Notes: generated from the letters alone by a model not told the origin. Numbered from the stretch's first letter, positions 1 through 5,785 are shown. The stretch: 6,426 nucleotides of DNA from Eubacteriaceae bacterium (GCA_017613995.1 JAGACT010000188.1:1-6426), one strand, 5' to 3'. Made by a program: numbers and translations.

Positions 1-33
1 CGGGTTTAGTCAGAGTTTAGTATAATGAGCATG

Positions 34-65
34 AAACGGACTCCAGCCGCTGCGGAAGTCCGTTT
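34..65. terminator. Perfect 9-bp inverted repeat, probable (bidirectional) terminator closing the minus-strand operon
   Basis: AAACGGACT at 34-42 is exactly complementary to AGTCCGTTT at 57-65, around a 14-nt loop. It lies 37 nt past the stop of the minus-strand GGGtGRT gene. Read on the minus strand the stem is followed by TTTC, and on the plus strand by TTTTG, so the U-tract is short in both directions. It could end the minus operon, a plus-strand gene to the left of the window, or both. The region from 66 to 102 is AT-rich and holds only a 4-bp CGGC/GCCG stem at 90-101. Confidence 0.55.
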
Positions 66-102
66 TGCATTAATTATATATTGTTGTTGCGGCTTTTGCC
101 GA

Positions 103-1104
103 TTAATTCTTCATCGCTTCCTCTACCTCGACTGCGACCGCCACGGTGGCGCCGACCATCGGGTTGTTGCCCATGCCGATAAGGCCCATCATCTCGACGT
201 GCGCGGGAACGGAGCTGCTTCCCGCGAACTGCGCGTCGGAATGCATCCTGCCCATCGTGTCGGTCATGCCGTAGCTTGCGGGGCCCGCGGCCATGTTGTC
301 GGGATGCAGGGTCCTGCCGGTGCCTCCTCCGGAGGCGACGGAGAAGTAGGGCTTGCCCTGCTCCACGCATTCCTTCTTGTAGGTGGCGGCCACCGGGTGC
401 TGGAAACGGGTGGGGTTGGTGGAGTTTCCGGTGATGGATATGTCCACTCCCTCGGAATGCATGATGGCCACGCCCTCCCGGACATCGTCTGCTCCGTAGC
501 AGCGCACCTTCGACCTTTCGCCGTCGGAATAGGGGATCTCCTTAACCACAGCCAGCTGACCCGTCGCGTAGTCGAACTGTGTCTGCACGTAGGTGAAGCC
601 GTTGATGCGGGAGATAATCTGGGCGGCGTCCTTGCCGAGGCCGTTGAGGATGACCCTCAGGGGAGACTGTCTCACGGTGTTGGCGTTTCTGGCGATGCCT
701 ATGGCTCCCTCCGCCGCGGCGAAGGATTCGTGTCCCGCCAGAAAAGCGAAGCATCTGGTCTCTTCCTTAAGCAGCATCGCTCCCAGGTTGCCGTGGCCTA
801 TGCCCACCTTCCTGTTTTCGGCGACGCTTCCGGGGATGCAGAAGGCATCCAGGCCCAGGCCGATGGTTTCGGCCGCTTCCGCCGCGGAGGAGACCTTCTT
901 TTTCACAGCTACGGCACATCCCGCGGTGTAGGCCCAGGCCGCGTCCTCGAAGCATATGGGCTGCACGCCCTTTACTATGTCGTAGGGCCTGAAGCCCAGA
1001 GACGTGCATATCTCATCGGCTTCGGCCAGATCCCTGATGCCCCACTGGTTCAGAAGAGCATTTACCTTGTCTATCCTTCTTGAGTAGTTCTCGAATAAAT
1101 CCAT
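103..1104 (-). CDS. GGGtGRT-family protein (PF14057-like), function unknown
   Basis: This 333-residue protein carries the family's signature GGGTGRT at residues 259-265, followed by a well-ordered glycine- and methionine-rich C-terminal region (HPDNMAAGPASYG, then GMGNNPMVG). No signal peptide or membrane segment is visible. Seven cysteines (about residues 33, 51, 63, 89, 118, 202 and 246) are scattered rather than in a ferredoxin-type motif. The length matches the roughly 330 residues usual for the family. The ATG at 1104 is preferred over the in-frame GTG at 1110, because the AAGGAGG ribosome site ends directly before that GTG and sits 6 nt from the ATG. It is the second gene of an operon with a NifU/IscU-like scaffold, and the ribosome site overlaps that gene's TAA, so translation is probably coupled. 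From context I infer a role in Fe-S or metallocofactor handling; the family's biochemical function is not established to my knowledge. Confidence 0.9.
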   Translation of the reverse strand: MDLFENYSRRIDKVNALLNQWGIRDLAEADEICTSLGFRPYDIVKGVQPICFEDAAWAYTAGCAVAVKKKVSSAAEAAETIGLGLDAFCIPGSVAENRKVGIGHGNLGAMLLKEETRCFAFLAGHESFAAAEGAIGIARNANTVRQSPLRVILNGLGKDAAQIISRINGFTYVQTQFDYATGQLAVVKEIPYSDGERSKVRCYGADDVREGVAIMHSEGVDISITGNSTNPTRFQHPVAATYKKECVEQGKPYFSVASGGGTGRTLHPDNMAAGPASYGMTDTMGRMHSDAQFAGSSSVPAHVEMMGLIGMGNNPMVGATVAVAVEVEEAMKN

Positions 1105-1110
1105 GTGCAC

Positions 1111-1118
1111 CCTCCTTA
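1111..1118 (-). promoter_or_regulatory. Ribosome binding site overlapping the upstream stop codon
   Basis: Read on the minus strand, TAAGGAGG contains both the TAA stop of the scaffold gene (1118-1116) and a near-perfect Shine-Dalgarno sequence (1117-1111). The spacer to the ATG at 1104 is 6 nt (GTGCAC). This fixes the start of the GGGtGRT gene and implies re-initiation by ribosomes that finish the first gene. Confidence 0.8.
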
Positions 1119-1808
1119 CTGCTGCCTCGGGTCAATGTAGCGCGCGGCCTCCGCGAATCTTCCGTAGGTGCCGGTGGCGTTTTTGATGGCCTCGTTGGCG
1201 TCGGTGCCCTTTTTCACCGCTTCCATGACCTTTCCGAGATGAACGAATTCATATCCTATGATAAGGTCGTCGCTGTCCAGGGCCAGCCTGGTGATGTATC
1301 CTTCCGCTATCTCCAGATACCAGGGGCCCTTGTTCAGGGTGCCGAAGGTGGTGCCCACCTGGCTGCGCATGCCCTTTCCCAGATCCTCCAGGGACGCTCC
1401 TATCAGAAGTCCTCCCTCCGAGAAAGCTGTCTGGCTGCGGCCGTACACTATCTGCAGGAACAGCTCCCTCATGGCCACGTTGATGGCGTCGCATACCAGG
1501 TCGGTGTTCAGCGCTTCCAGGATCGTCTTGCCGGGCAGTATCTCCGAGGCCATGGCGGCGGAATGGGTCATGCCGCTGCATCCGATGGTCTCCACCAGGG
1601 CTTCCTGAATGATCCCGTCCTTTATGTTAAGGGTCAGCTTGCAGGCTCCCTGCTGGGGCGCGCAGTATCCTATGCCGTGGGTCAGGCCGCTGATGTCCGC
1701 GATCTGGGAAGCCTTTACCCATCTGCCTTCTTCAGGTATGGGAGCCGGGCCGTGAACGTCGAGCCTGGCGACGCATACCATTTCTTCTACTTCTTTTGTG
1801 TATTCCAT
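1116..1808 (-). CDS. NifU/IscU-like iron-sulfur cluster assembly scaffold protein
   Basis: This 230-residue soluble protein has an N-terminal half resembling the IscU/NifU N-terminal fold. Visible landmarks are GYCAPQQGAC at 47-56 (Cys49, Cys56), ETIGCSGMTHSAAMASE at 73-89 (Cys77), comparable with the second Cys region of IscU (GCGSAIASS), and Cys106 in LVCDAI as a candidate third ligand. The spacing differs from canonical IscU, and about 80 C-terminal residues extend beyond the usual scaffold, so it is a divergent subfamily rather than housekeeping IscU. The ATG is supported by AAGGAG at 1815-1820 with a 6-nt spacer. It is the first gene of an operon with the GGGtGRT protein; no cysteine desulfurase or SufBCD gene is in the window. 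I infer that it binds or transfers an Fe-S cluster, perhaps to or with the GGGtGRT partner. The fold assignment is fairly secure, the specific role is not. Confidence 0.82.
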   Translation of the reverse strand: MEYTKEVEEMVCVARLDVHGPAPIPEEGRWVKASQIADISGLTHGIGYCAPQQGACKLTLNIKDGIIQEALVETIGCSGMTHSAAMASEILPGKTILEALNTDLVCDAINVAMRELFLQIVYGRSQTAFSEGGLLIGASLEDLGKGMRSQVGTTFGTLNKGPWYLEIAEGYITRLALDSDDLIIGYEFVHLGKVMEAVKKGTDANEAIKNATGTYGRFAEAARYIDPRQQ

Positions 1809-1837
1809 TTATTGCTCCTTAAGAGTTGCTTGAGATT

Positions 1838-1866
1838 ATTGTATCGCATTCAGGCTCTTGTGTCAA
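1838..1866 (-). promoter_or_regulatory. Sigma-A-type promoter of the scaffold-GGGtGRT operon
   Basis: On the minus strand TTGACA (1866-1861) is followed after exactly 17 nt by TACAAT (1843-1838). Transcription would start near 1831, giving a 5' leader of about 22 nt that contains the AAGGAG ribosome site. The -35 is full consensus and the -10 differs at one base, so strong basal expression is expected. I saw no clear repressor palindrome over it. Confidence 0.8.
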
Positions 1867-1914
1867 TTTTACCCCGGTGCCGAAATGCAACGGACAGAAA
1901 AATGATCAAAACAT

Positions 1915-1943
1915 TTGACATTGCCCTGCGCGGGAATTATCAT
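1915..1943 (+). promoter_or_regulatory. Sigma-A-type promoter placing the start site on the ATG of the lipoprotein gene
   Basis: TTGACA at 1915-1920 and TATCAT at 1938-1943 are separated by 17 nt. The expected start site is 1948-1951, and the lipoprotein ATG is at 1951, so the message would have no leader or at most a few bases. Its -35 lies 48 bp from the divergent -35 of the minus operon. A 5-bp inverted repeat (AAATG/CATTT, 1900-1916) touches the -35 box. Confidence 0.72.
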
Positions 1944-1950
1944 TATTGAT

Positions 1951-2523
1951 ATGAAAAAGATACTTTCCATCCTTATATGTTCGGTTCTGATACTGTCTCT
2001 CGCATCCTGCTCTTCGTACCAGGATGCTCCGCAGGCATCCTTCACGGATGAGACCGAGACGCTTGAGCTGGAGGGCTTCTCCCTGGAATATCCCGCCGGC
2101 TGGAATCCTATCGGAGAAACTGATCCCGAAGCGGTATACAACGAACCCATCTTCGAAGCCACCTCGCCCTTGGAAGATGGCATAATCTGTTCGTCCGTGA
2201 TACTGGTCAGGGCATCCTCCACGGACCAGAAGAAGCTCGAGAAGATCGTAAGGGTCGACGACGCCCCGGAGATAATCAACAAGCTTTCCCAGGGCCTCGG
2301 CACCACGCTGTCCCAGAGGAACGCTGACATGCTGATCATCGGCGGGAGGACCTGTCTGTGGTTCGAAGCGTCCTTTACCAAGGAGGATCAGGATTACGTC
2401 ATCTCCCAGACCTACTTCCTCCACGATTCCGACGTGTACATACTGACCGTGGCGGCTGCACTGGGCCATGACGACGAAAACGCCCTTCAGATACCTTTCA
2501 GCCTCAGATTCGCCGAGGAATAG
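1951..2523 (+). CDS. Small secreted lipoprotein, possible PsbP/MOG1-like fold
   Basis: The 190-residue product begins with a lipoprotein signal peptide: MKK, a hydrophobic stretch to residue 16, then the lipobox LASC with Cys20 as the lipidation site. After a short polar linker it shows GFSLEYPAGW (about 40-50) and ends in a strand-rich segment (VYILTVAAALG, then IPFSLRF). This pattern recalls PsbP/DcrB/MOG1-type small domains, which often begin with an F-x-hydrophobic-x-Y/F-P-x-x-W motif; that assignment is by pattern only. It should be anchored on the outer face of the cytoplasmic membrane. The frame remains open upstream to a TTG at 1915, but that TTG is part of the -35 box and its translation lacks a signal peptide, so the ATG at 1951 is chosen. 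No Shine-Dalgarno sequence lies at a useful distance, consistent with a leaderless transcript. Function unknown. Confidence 0.85.
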   Translation: MKKILSILICSVLILSLASCSSYQDAPQASFTDETETLELEGFSLEYPAGWNPIGETDPEAVYNEPIFEATSPLEDGIICSSVILVRASSTDQKKLEKIVRVDDAPEIINKLSQGLGTTLSQRNADMLIIGGRTCLWFEASFTKEDQDYVISQTYFLHDSDVYILTVAAALGHDDENALQIPFSLRFAEE

Positions 2524-2531
2524 CTTCGGCG
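2511..2531 (+). other. Hairpin enclosing the lipoprotein stop codon
   Basis: CGCCGAGG (2511-2518) pairs with CTTCGGCG (2524-2531) with one G-U pair, leaving the loop AATAG that holds the TAG stop codon. No U-tract follows (next bases TATTGAAAG), so it is not a standard intrinsic terminator. It may be a weak terminator or a 3'-end stabiliser, or it may arise by chance. It directly abuts the tRNA promoter. Confidence 0.4.
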
Positions 2532-2533
2532 TA

Positions 2534-2562
2534 TTGAAAGAAAACATTCCATGTGATACAAT
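2534..2562 (+). promoter_or_regulatory. Promoter of the tRNA-Gln gene (extended -10)
   Basis: TTGAAA at 2534-2539 and TACAAT at 2557-2562 are 17 nt apart, with TG at 2554-2555 forming an extended -10 (TGATACAAT). The predicted start near 2568-2569 leaves a leader of about 7 nt before the mature tRNA at 2576. The near-consensus boxes are what one expects of a stable RNA gene. Confidence 0.82.
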
Positions 2563-2575
2563 CGTATGACTTCAG

Positions 2576-2652
2576 AGGGGCATCGCCAAGTCGGTCAAGG
2601 CAACGGATTTTGATTCCGTCATTCGCAGGTTCGAATCCTGCTGCCCCTGCCA
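2576..2652 (+). tRNA. tRNA-Gln (anticodon TTG), CCA encoded
   Basis: A full cloverleaf can be folded. The acceptor AGGGGCA (2576-2582) pairs with TGCCCCT (2642-2648), with G2649 as discriminator and CCA at 2650-2652. The D arm is GCC/GGC with GG at 2593-2594. The anticodon stem ACGGA/TCCGT encloses loop 2608-2614 with anticodon TTG at 2610-2612. The T arm is GCAGG/CCTGC with loop TTCGAAT. Anticodon TTG reads CAA (and CAG by wobble). The first pair is A1-U72, whereas bacterial tRNA-Gln usually has U1-A72 (see findings). It stands alone, with its own promoter and terminator, between two lipoprotein genes. Confidence 0.95.
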
Positions 2653-2666
2653 AACGAAACAGCAGC

Positions 2667-2690
2667 GCCATGCGTAAGCATGGCTTTTTT
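2667..2690 (+). terminator. Rho-independent terminator of tRNA-Gln
   Basis: GCCATGC (2667-2673) and GCATGGC (2678-2684) form a perfect 7-bp stem with loop GTAA, followed by six Ts (2685-2690). It lies 15 nt after the CCA end, so the tRNA is a monocistronic unit. Confidence 0.9.
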
Positions 2691-2703
2691 CAATCCAGTT
2701 TCA

Positions 2704-2721
2704 ATGATCGGGACCTATCAT
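2704..2721. promoter_or_regulatory. Operator-like palindrome upstream of the beta-helix lipoprotein
   Basis: An 18-bp interrupted palindrome has the form ATGATnGGnnCCnATCAT: 7 of 9 symmetric positions pair. It lies 31 bp before the start codon. It overlaps TATCAT (2716-2721), a possible -10 for which no convincing -35 is seen. The symmetry suggests a binding site for a dimeric regulator, but no regulator gene is present and the site occurs once here. Confidence 0.3.
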
Positions 2722-2752
2722 GATAACGAAAACGAAAACGGAGGAACATTGA

Positions 2753-4066
2753 ATGAATAATATACACCGTTATAAAAAACTGCTGTGCATCCTGATCGCA
2801 TTCCTGCTGCATCTCAGCACCGCATCCTGCGGCAGCGGCTCATCCCCGCAGGAAAAGCAGGACGATCCCCCTTCGGAGGAGCAGAGCCCGGATCCGGTGG
2901 CGGAGGAAAAGCCCGTCTACGACAACTCTCAGGTATTCGGTCCCGCAGTCCTTTCCGACGGTGACTCACTCACCGGAGGCACCTACGTATCCGAGGGCGA
3001 CAACGTCAGCGCCGTGGAGGCCTCTGGCAGCGTAAAGGCGGAAATGACGGGGAGCATCATCAACAAGAGCGCGGGAGATGCCTCCAGCGCGGACGACGCC
3101 AGCTTCAGGGGGCTTAACGCCGCGGTTAGGGCATACGGTGACAGCACGGTGACACTGAGGGACTGCACGGTAAACGCCGATGCCAAAAATGCCACCGGGG
3201 TATTCGCCTATGAGAATGCAGTCATATACCTCTATAACTGCGAAGTGCACGTGACCGGCGGAGGAGCGGGGGGCGTCCAGGTAGCGGGAGGAGGCACCCT
3301 TATCGGTGAGGATCTCACGGTCACCAGCGAAAGCAAGGCCGCCATACGGTCCGACAGGGGAGGCGGAGTGATGATCCTCAGGGGAGGCAGCTACACCTCC
3401 AGGGGATTCAACGGCTGTCCGGCCATCTACAGCACCGCGGACATCACCGTCAGCGACGCCCTGTGCATTTCAGAAAACTCCCGGGCGGTGATCATCGAGG
3501 GCAAAAACAGCGTGAAGCTTGAGAACTGCGTGCTGTCCGGAAACGACCAGTCCACGAAAGAGGGCAGCGTCAGGGCGGCAGTGATGCTCTACCAGAGCGC
3601 ATCCGGAGACGCAAAGGAGGGCGTCAGCGTCTTCACCATGAACGGAGGCAGCATGACGACCCTTACCGGAGCCATGTTCTACTGCACGAACACCTCGTCG
3701 GTGGTGAACCTCACGGGGACAGAGCTGGTGCTTTCCGACACGGGGATGCTTCTCATAGTTTCCGAGGGACGCTGGGGAAAGGACGGCCGCAACGGCGGTC
3801 ACTGCGCCTTCAATGTTTCGGACCAGGAGCTCTCCGGCGACATTTACGTGGACGGCATCTCTTCTCTGGAATTGAGATTCGTTAACGTGTCCTATCGGGG
3901 AGCGATCACCGGGGAAGGGGATATTTCCCTGGAAATGGGAGAAGGCAGCACCTGGGTGCTCACCGGCGACAGTTCGGTCGGATCCCTTCTCGGAGACACC
4001 TCCGGCATCGACACCAACGGTTTCGTCCTGCTGGTGGACGGAGAGGAATTTTCCAAGGATAATTAA
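2753..4066 (+). CDS. Surface lipoprotein with predicted right-handed parallel beta-helix
   Basis: The 437-residue product has a signal peptide (basic HRYKK, hydrophobic 10-20) ending in TASC with Cys26, an acceptable though atypical lipobox (Thr rather than Leu at -3). A low-complexity linker rich in Pro, Glu, Asp and Ser (about 28-55) follows, then about 370 residues of short strands and turns. Repeated units of roughly 20-28 residues such as STVTLRDCTVNA, AVIYLYNCEVHV and GGVMILRGGSYTS are typical of pectate-lyase-like beta-helices, with alternating small/polar and aliphatic residues and recurrent Gly turns. Several units carry DC or NC at similar positions. No catalytic motif is recognised, so enzyme activity on polysaccharide is possible but unsupported; adhesion or a structural surface role is equally plausible. 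The ATG has GGAGGA at 2740-2745 with a 7-nt spacer. It appears monocistronic: a terminator precedes it and a hairpin follows the stop. Confidence 0.83.
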   Translation: MNNIHRYKKLLCILIAFLLHLSTASCGSGSSPQEKQDDPPSEEQSPDPVAEEKPVYDNSQVFGPAVLSDGDSLTGGTYVSEGDNVSAVEASGSVKAEMTGSIINKSAGDASSADDASFRGLNAAVRAYGDSTVTLRDCTVNADAKNATGVFAYENAVIYLYNCEVHVTGGGAGGVQVAGGGTLIGEDLTVTSESKAAIRSDRGGGVMILRGGSYTSRGFNGCPAIYSTADITVSDALCISENSRAVIIEGKNSVKLENCVLSGNDQSTKEGSVRAAVMLYQSASGDAKEGVSVFTMNGGSMTTLTGAMFYCTNTSSVVNLTGTELVLSDTGMLLIVSEGRWGKDGRNGGHCAFNVSDQELSGDIYVDGISSLELRFVNVSYRGAITGEGDISLEMGEGSTWVLTGDSSVGSLLGDTSGIDTNGFVLLVDGEEFSKDN

Positions 4067-4079
4067 TGGATCAAGAGAC

Positions 4080-4112
4080 CTCCCTTCCCGGGCATGAGTC
4101 CCGCGGAGGGAG
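4080..4112 (+). terminator. Probable terminator after the beta-helix lipoprotein
   Basis: CTCCCTTC (4080-4087) pairs with GGAGGGAG (4105-4112), allowing one wobble. After one C/C mismatch, CGGG (4089-4092) pairs with CCCG (4100-4103) around the loop CATGAGT. The stem is strong, but only CTTTC follows, so the U-tract is weak. It lies 13 nt after the stop codon and just upstream of the next promoter. Confidence 0.55.
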
Positions 4113-4128
4113 CTTTCAGTCTGTCGTG

Positions 4129-4137
4129 TGATATAAT
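4129..4137 (+). promoter_or_regulatory. Extended -10 promoter of the MBL hydrolase-DUF5131 operon
   Basis: TGATATAAT combines a perfect TATAAT (4132-4137) with the TG extension. At 16-18 bp upstream there is only GC-rich hairpin sequence with no -35-like hexamer, so recognition probably relies on the extended -10. The expected start is near 4144, giving a short leader of about 13 nt that contains the AAGGA ribosome site. Confidence 0.7.
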
Positions 4138-4145
4138 ACGAAAGA

Positions 4146-4150
4146 AAGGA
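4146..4150 (+). promoter_or_regulatory. Ribosome binding site deciding a GTG start
   Basis: AAGGA at 4146-4150 is 6 nt from the GTG at 4157. The alternative in-frame ATG at 4166 has GGAG only one base upstream, which is too close for initiation. The GTG start is therefore favoured. Confidence 0.6.
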
Positions 4151-4156
4151 TGAACG

Positions 4157-5041
4157 GTGAGGAGAATGTACGAACTGGTAAAGGCCGGAGAAAACACCTA
4201 CTACATGGACTGCCCCTCGAAGGTCGGTTTCTATGTGAAAGGATCCGACGCATATATGATAGACGCCTGCAGCGACGAATCATCCGCCAGAAAAGCCAGG
4301 CAGATACTGGAGGCCAACGGATGGAGCCTCAAAAAGATATTTCTGACCCATTCCCACGCGGACCACATAGGAGGAGCCTCCTTCCTGCAGTCCCGCACGG
4401 GATGCGGCATTTTCATGGCGGGAACCGAAAGGGAATTCTGTGTGAACACCCTGATGGAGCTGTCGATGCTCTTCGGAAGCGTGCCTCCGAAGATGACCCG
4501 CAACAAGTTCTTCATGGCTCCTCCCAGCGATACGGCTCCCCTTGAACCCCAGGATCTGCCCGAGGGCCTGGAGATCATTTCCCTGCCGGGACACTCCCCC
4601 TCCATGAGCGGATACCGCACCTCCGACGGGGTCGTATTCCTGGCGGACCTTCTCTCCAGCGCTGCCACCCTGGAAAAGTACGGCATAAGTTATACCTACG
4701 ACATAGGGGAATATCTTTTAAGCCTGGATAAGGCGCTGGAACTGAGAGCCGAAAAGTTCGTGTCCGCCCATGCCGAGACCCTGGAGGATATCGGGGAACT
4801 GGCTCAGCTAAACCGCACATGCGTCCTTTCCGCCCTGGAGCGCGTCCGGGAGTTCACCCGGGAAGCCTCATCCTTCGAGCAGATCCTGGGCAGGCTCTTC
4901 GATTCCTACGGCCTGAAGATGGACCTCGGGCAGTACATGCTAATAGGGGCCGCTCTCAAGGCTTATCTCGCATATCTTTGTGATCTCGGCGAAATATCTC
5001 CCGTCACCGAGGGAAACATGCTCAGATGGGTGAGGGCATAG
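4157..5041 (+). CDS. Metallo-beta-lactamase-fold hydrolase
   Basis: The 294-residue cytoplasmic protein shows the full metal-binding set of the superfamily: THSHADHIGG at 64-73 (His65, His67, Asp69, His70), LPGHSP with His146, FLADLL with Asp164, and SAHAE with His205. A binuclear zinc or iron site like that of glyoxalase II-type hydrolases is expected; the substrate cannot be named. Residues from about 215 to 294 form a helix-rich C-terminal extension. No signal peptide is present, arguing against a secreted beta-lactamase. The GTG at 4157 is chosen over the ATG at 4166 on ribosome-site spacing; the difference is three residues. It is the first gene of a unit with the DUF5131 gene, whose ATG directly follows this TAG. 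Thiol-ester, RNA or nucleotide hydrolysis are all possible. Family assignment is secure, function is not. Confidence 0.9.
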   Translation: MRRMYELVKAGENTYYMDCPSKVGFYVKGSDAYMIDACSDESSARKARQILEANGWSLKKIFLTHSHADHIGGASFLQSRTGCGIFMAGTEREFCVNTLMELSMLFGSVPPKMTRNKFFMAPPSDTAPLEPQDLPEGLEIISLPGHSPSMSGYRTSDGVVFLADLLSSAATLEKYGISYTYDIGEYLLSLDKALELRAEKFVSAHAETLEDIGELAQLNRTCVLSALERVREFTREASSFEQILGRLFDSYGLKMDLGQYMLIGAALKAYLAYLCDLGEISPVTEGNMLRWVRA

Positions 5042-5785
5042 ATGGCTTCGTCTTTCAGGGGCGGATGGAACCCGTGGCACGGCTGCACCAAGATCAGTCC
5101 CGGCTGCCTAAACTGCTACGTTTACCGGGGAGACAGGAAGTATGAGAGAGCGGTTCCCTCGAACCAGTGCGTGAAGACCCAATCCTTCGGACTGCCTGCC
5201 AGGAAGAAAAGAACGGGGGAGTGGGCGATACCTCCGGGCAGCACCGTGTATACATGCTTTACGTCGGACTTTCTCCTCTCCGACGCCGACTGCTGGAGGG
5301 ACGAGTGCTGGAGGATGATGAAGGAGAGGCAGGACCTGTTCTTCGTGTTCTACACCAAGAGGATCACCCGCCTTGCAGGAATCCTTCCCCCGGACTGGGG
5401 AGACGGCTACGACAACGTCTGCATAGGCTGCACCGTGGAGGATAACCTCAGGGCCGAAGAGAGGCTTCCCGTGTTCCTTCAACTGCCCATAAAGCACCGG
5501 CAGATCATAATCGAGCCCATGCTGGAGAGGATGGACATATCGGAATACCTCACGGAGGGCATCGAAGGCGTATCCGCCGGGGGAGAATCGGGGGACGGCG
5601 CCCGCAGCTGCGATTTCGAATGGATCGTGTTTTTGCGGGATCAGTGCCGGGAAAAGGGCATACCCTTCTTCTTCCATCAGACCGGAGCGAATTTCATAAA
5701 GGACGGGGTACGCTACAGTATCCCCCGTGCCCACCAGCATTCCCAGGCCAGGCGGGCGAACGTGGACTATAACGGCAAAGAGTGA
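5042..5785 (+). CDS. DUF5131 / phage Gp37-Gp68-like protein with CX6CX2C motif
   Basis: The 247-residue protein begins with GGWNPWHGCTKISPGCLNCY, where Cys15, Cys22 and Cys25 make a CX6CX2C motif typical of the Gp37/Gp68 (PF07505, DUF5131) family. Further landmarks are TSDF (74-77), an aromatic strand FFVFYTK (100-106), CTVEDN (130-135), IIIEP (155-159), VSAGGESG (177-184) and IPFFFHQTG (207-215). These fit the alternating strand-helix order of a radical-SAM-like barrel; the three cysteines probably hold a [4Fe-4S] cluster. Eleven cysteines in total is high. The family occurs on phages and on bacterial chromosomes, and its substrate is not known to me. The ATG abuts the upstream TAG with GAGGG at 5032-5036 and a 5-nt spacer, so it is co-translated with the MBL hydrolase. 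Nothing phage-like surrounds it. Family confidence is high; radical-SAM chemistry is inference. Confidence 0.88.
   Translation: MASSFRGGWNPWHGCTKISPGCLNCYVYRGDRKYERAVPSNQCVKTQSFGLPARKKRTGEWAIPPGSTVYTCFTSDFLLSDADCWRDECWRMMKERQDLFFVFYTKRITRLAGILPPDWGDGYDNVCIGCTVEDNLRAEERLPVFLQLPIKHRQIIIEPMLERMDISEYLTEGIEGVSAGGESGDGARSCDFEWIVFLRDQCREKGIPFFFHQTGANFIKDGVRYSIPRAHQHSQARRANVDYNGKE

Noticed and set aside
21..26. Perfect TATAAT on the plus strand just before the inverted repeat at 34-65
   Set aside because: The matching -35 would lie at or beyond the window edge, and any transcript would meet the hairpin at once and then be antisense to the operon. There is not enough to call a promoter or small RNA.
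25..1083. Long plus-strand open frame antisense to the GGGtGRT gene
   Set aside because: Its translation is low-complexity, rich in His, Gly and Ala, with no motif. It lies opposite a well-recognised gene and has no ribosome site; it is a by-product of codon bias.
1867..1914. IscR-type or other Fe-S-responsive operator in the divergent spacer
   Set aside because: Only a 5-bp inverted repeat (1900-1916) was found, nothing resembling a known Fe-S regulator site; too weak to annotate.
1080..1949. Long plus-strand open frame antisense to the Fe-S scaffold gene
   Set aside because: It is opposite a recognisable protein, no domain is visible, and it runs through the divergent promoter region.
1906..2547. 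Minus-strand open frames opposite the small lipoprotein
   Set aside because: The plus-strand frame has a clear lipoprotein signal peptide and promoter; the opposite frames show no family features or ribosome site.
2653..2752. Riboswitch or T-box leader before the beta-helix gene
   Set aside because: After the tRNA terminator only about 60 nt remain, with no T-box sequence, specifier arm or second terminator.
5042..5785. Prophage remnant, suggested by the phage Gp37/Gp68 family name
   Set aside because: No integrase, structural, lysis or replication gene and no attachment repeat is visible. The gene sits in a tidy unit with a hydrolase, and the family is also chromosomal.
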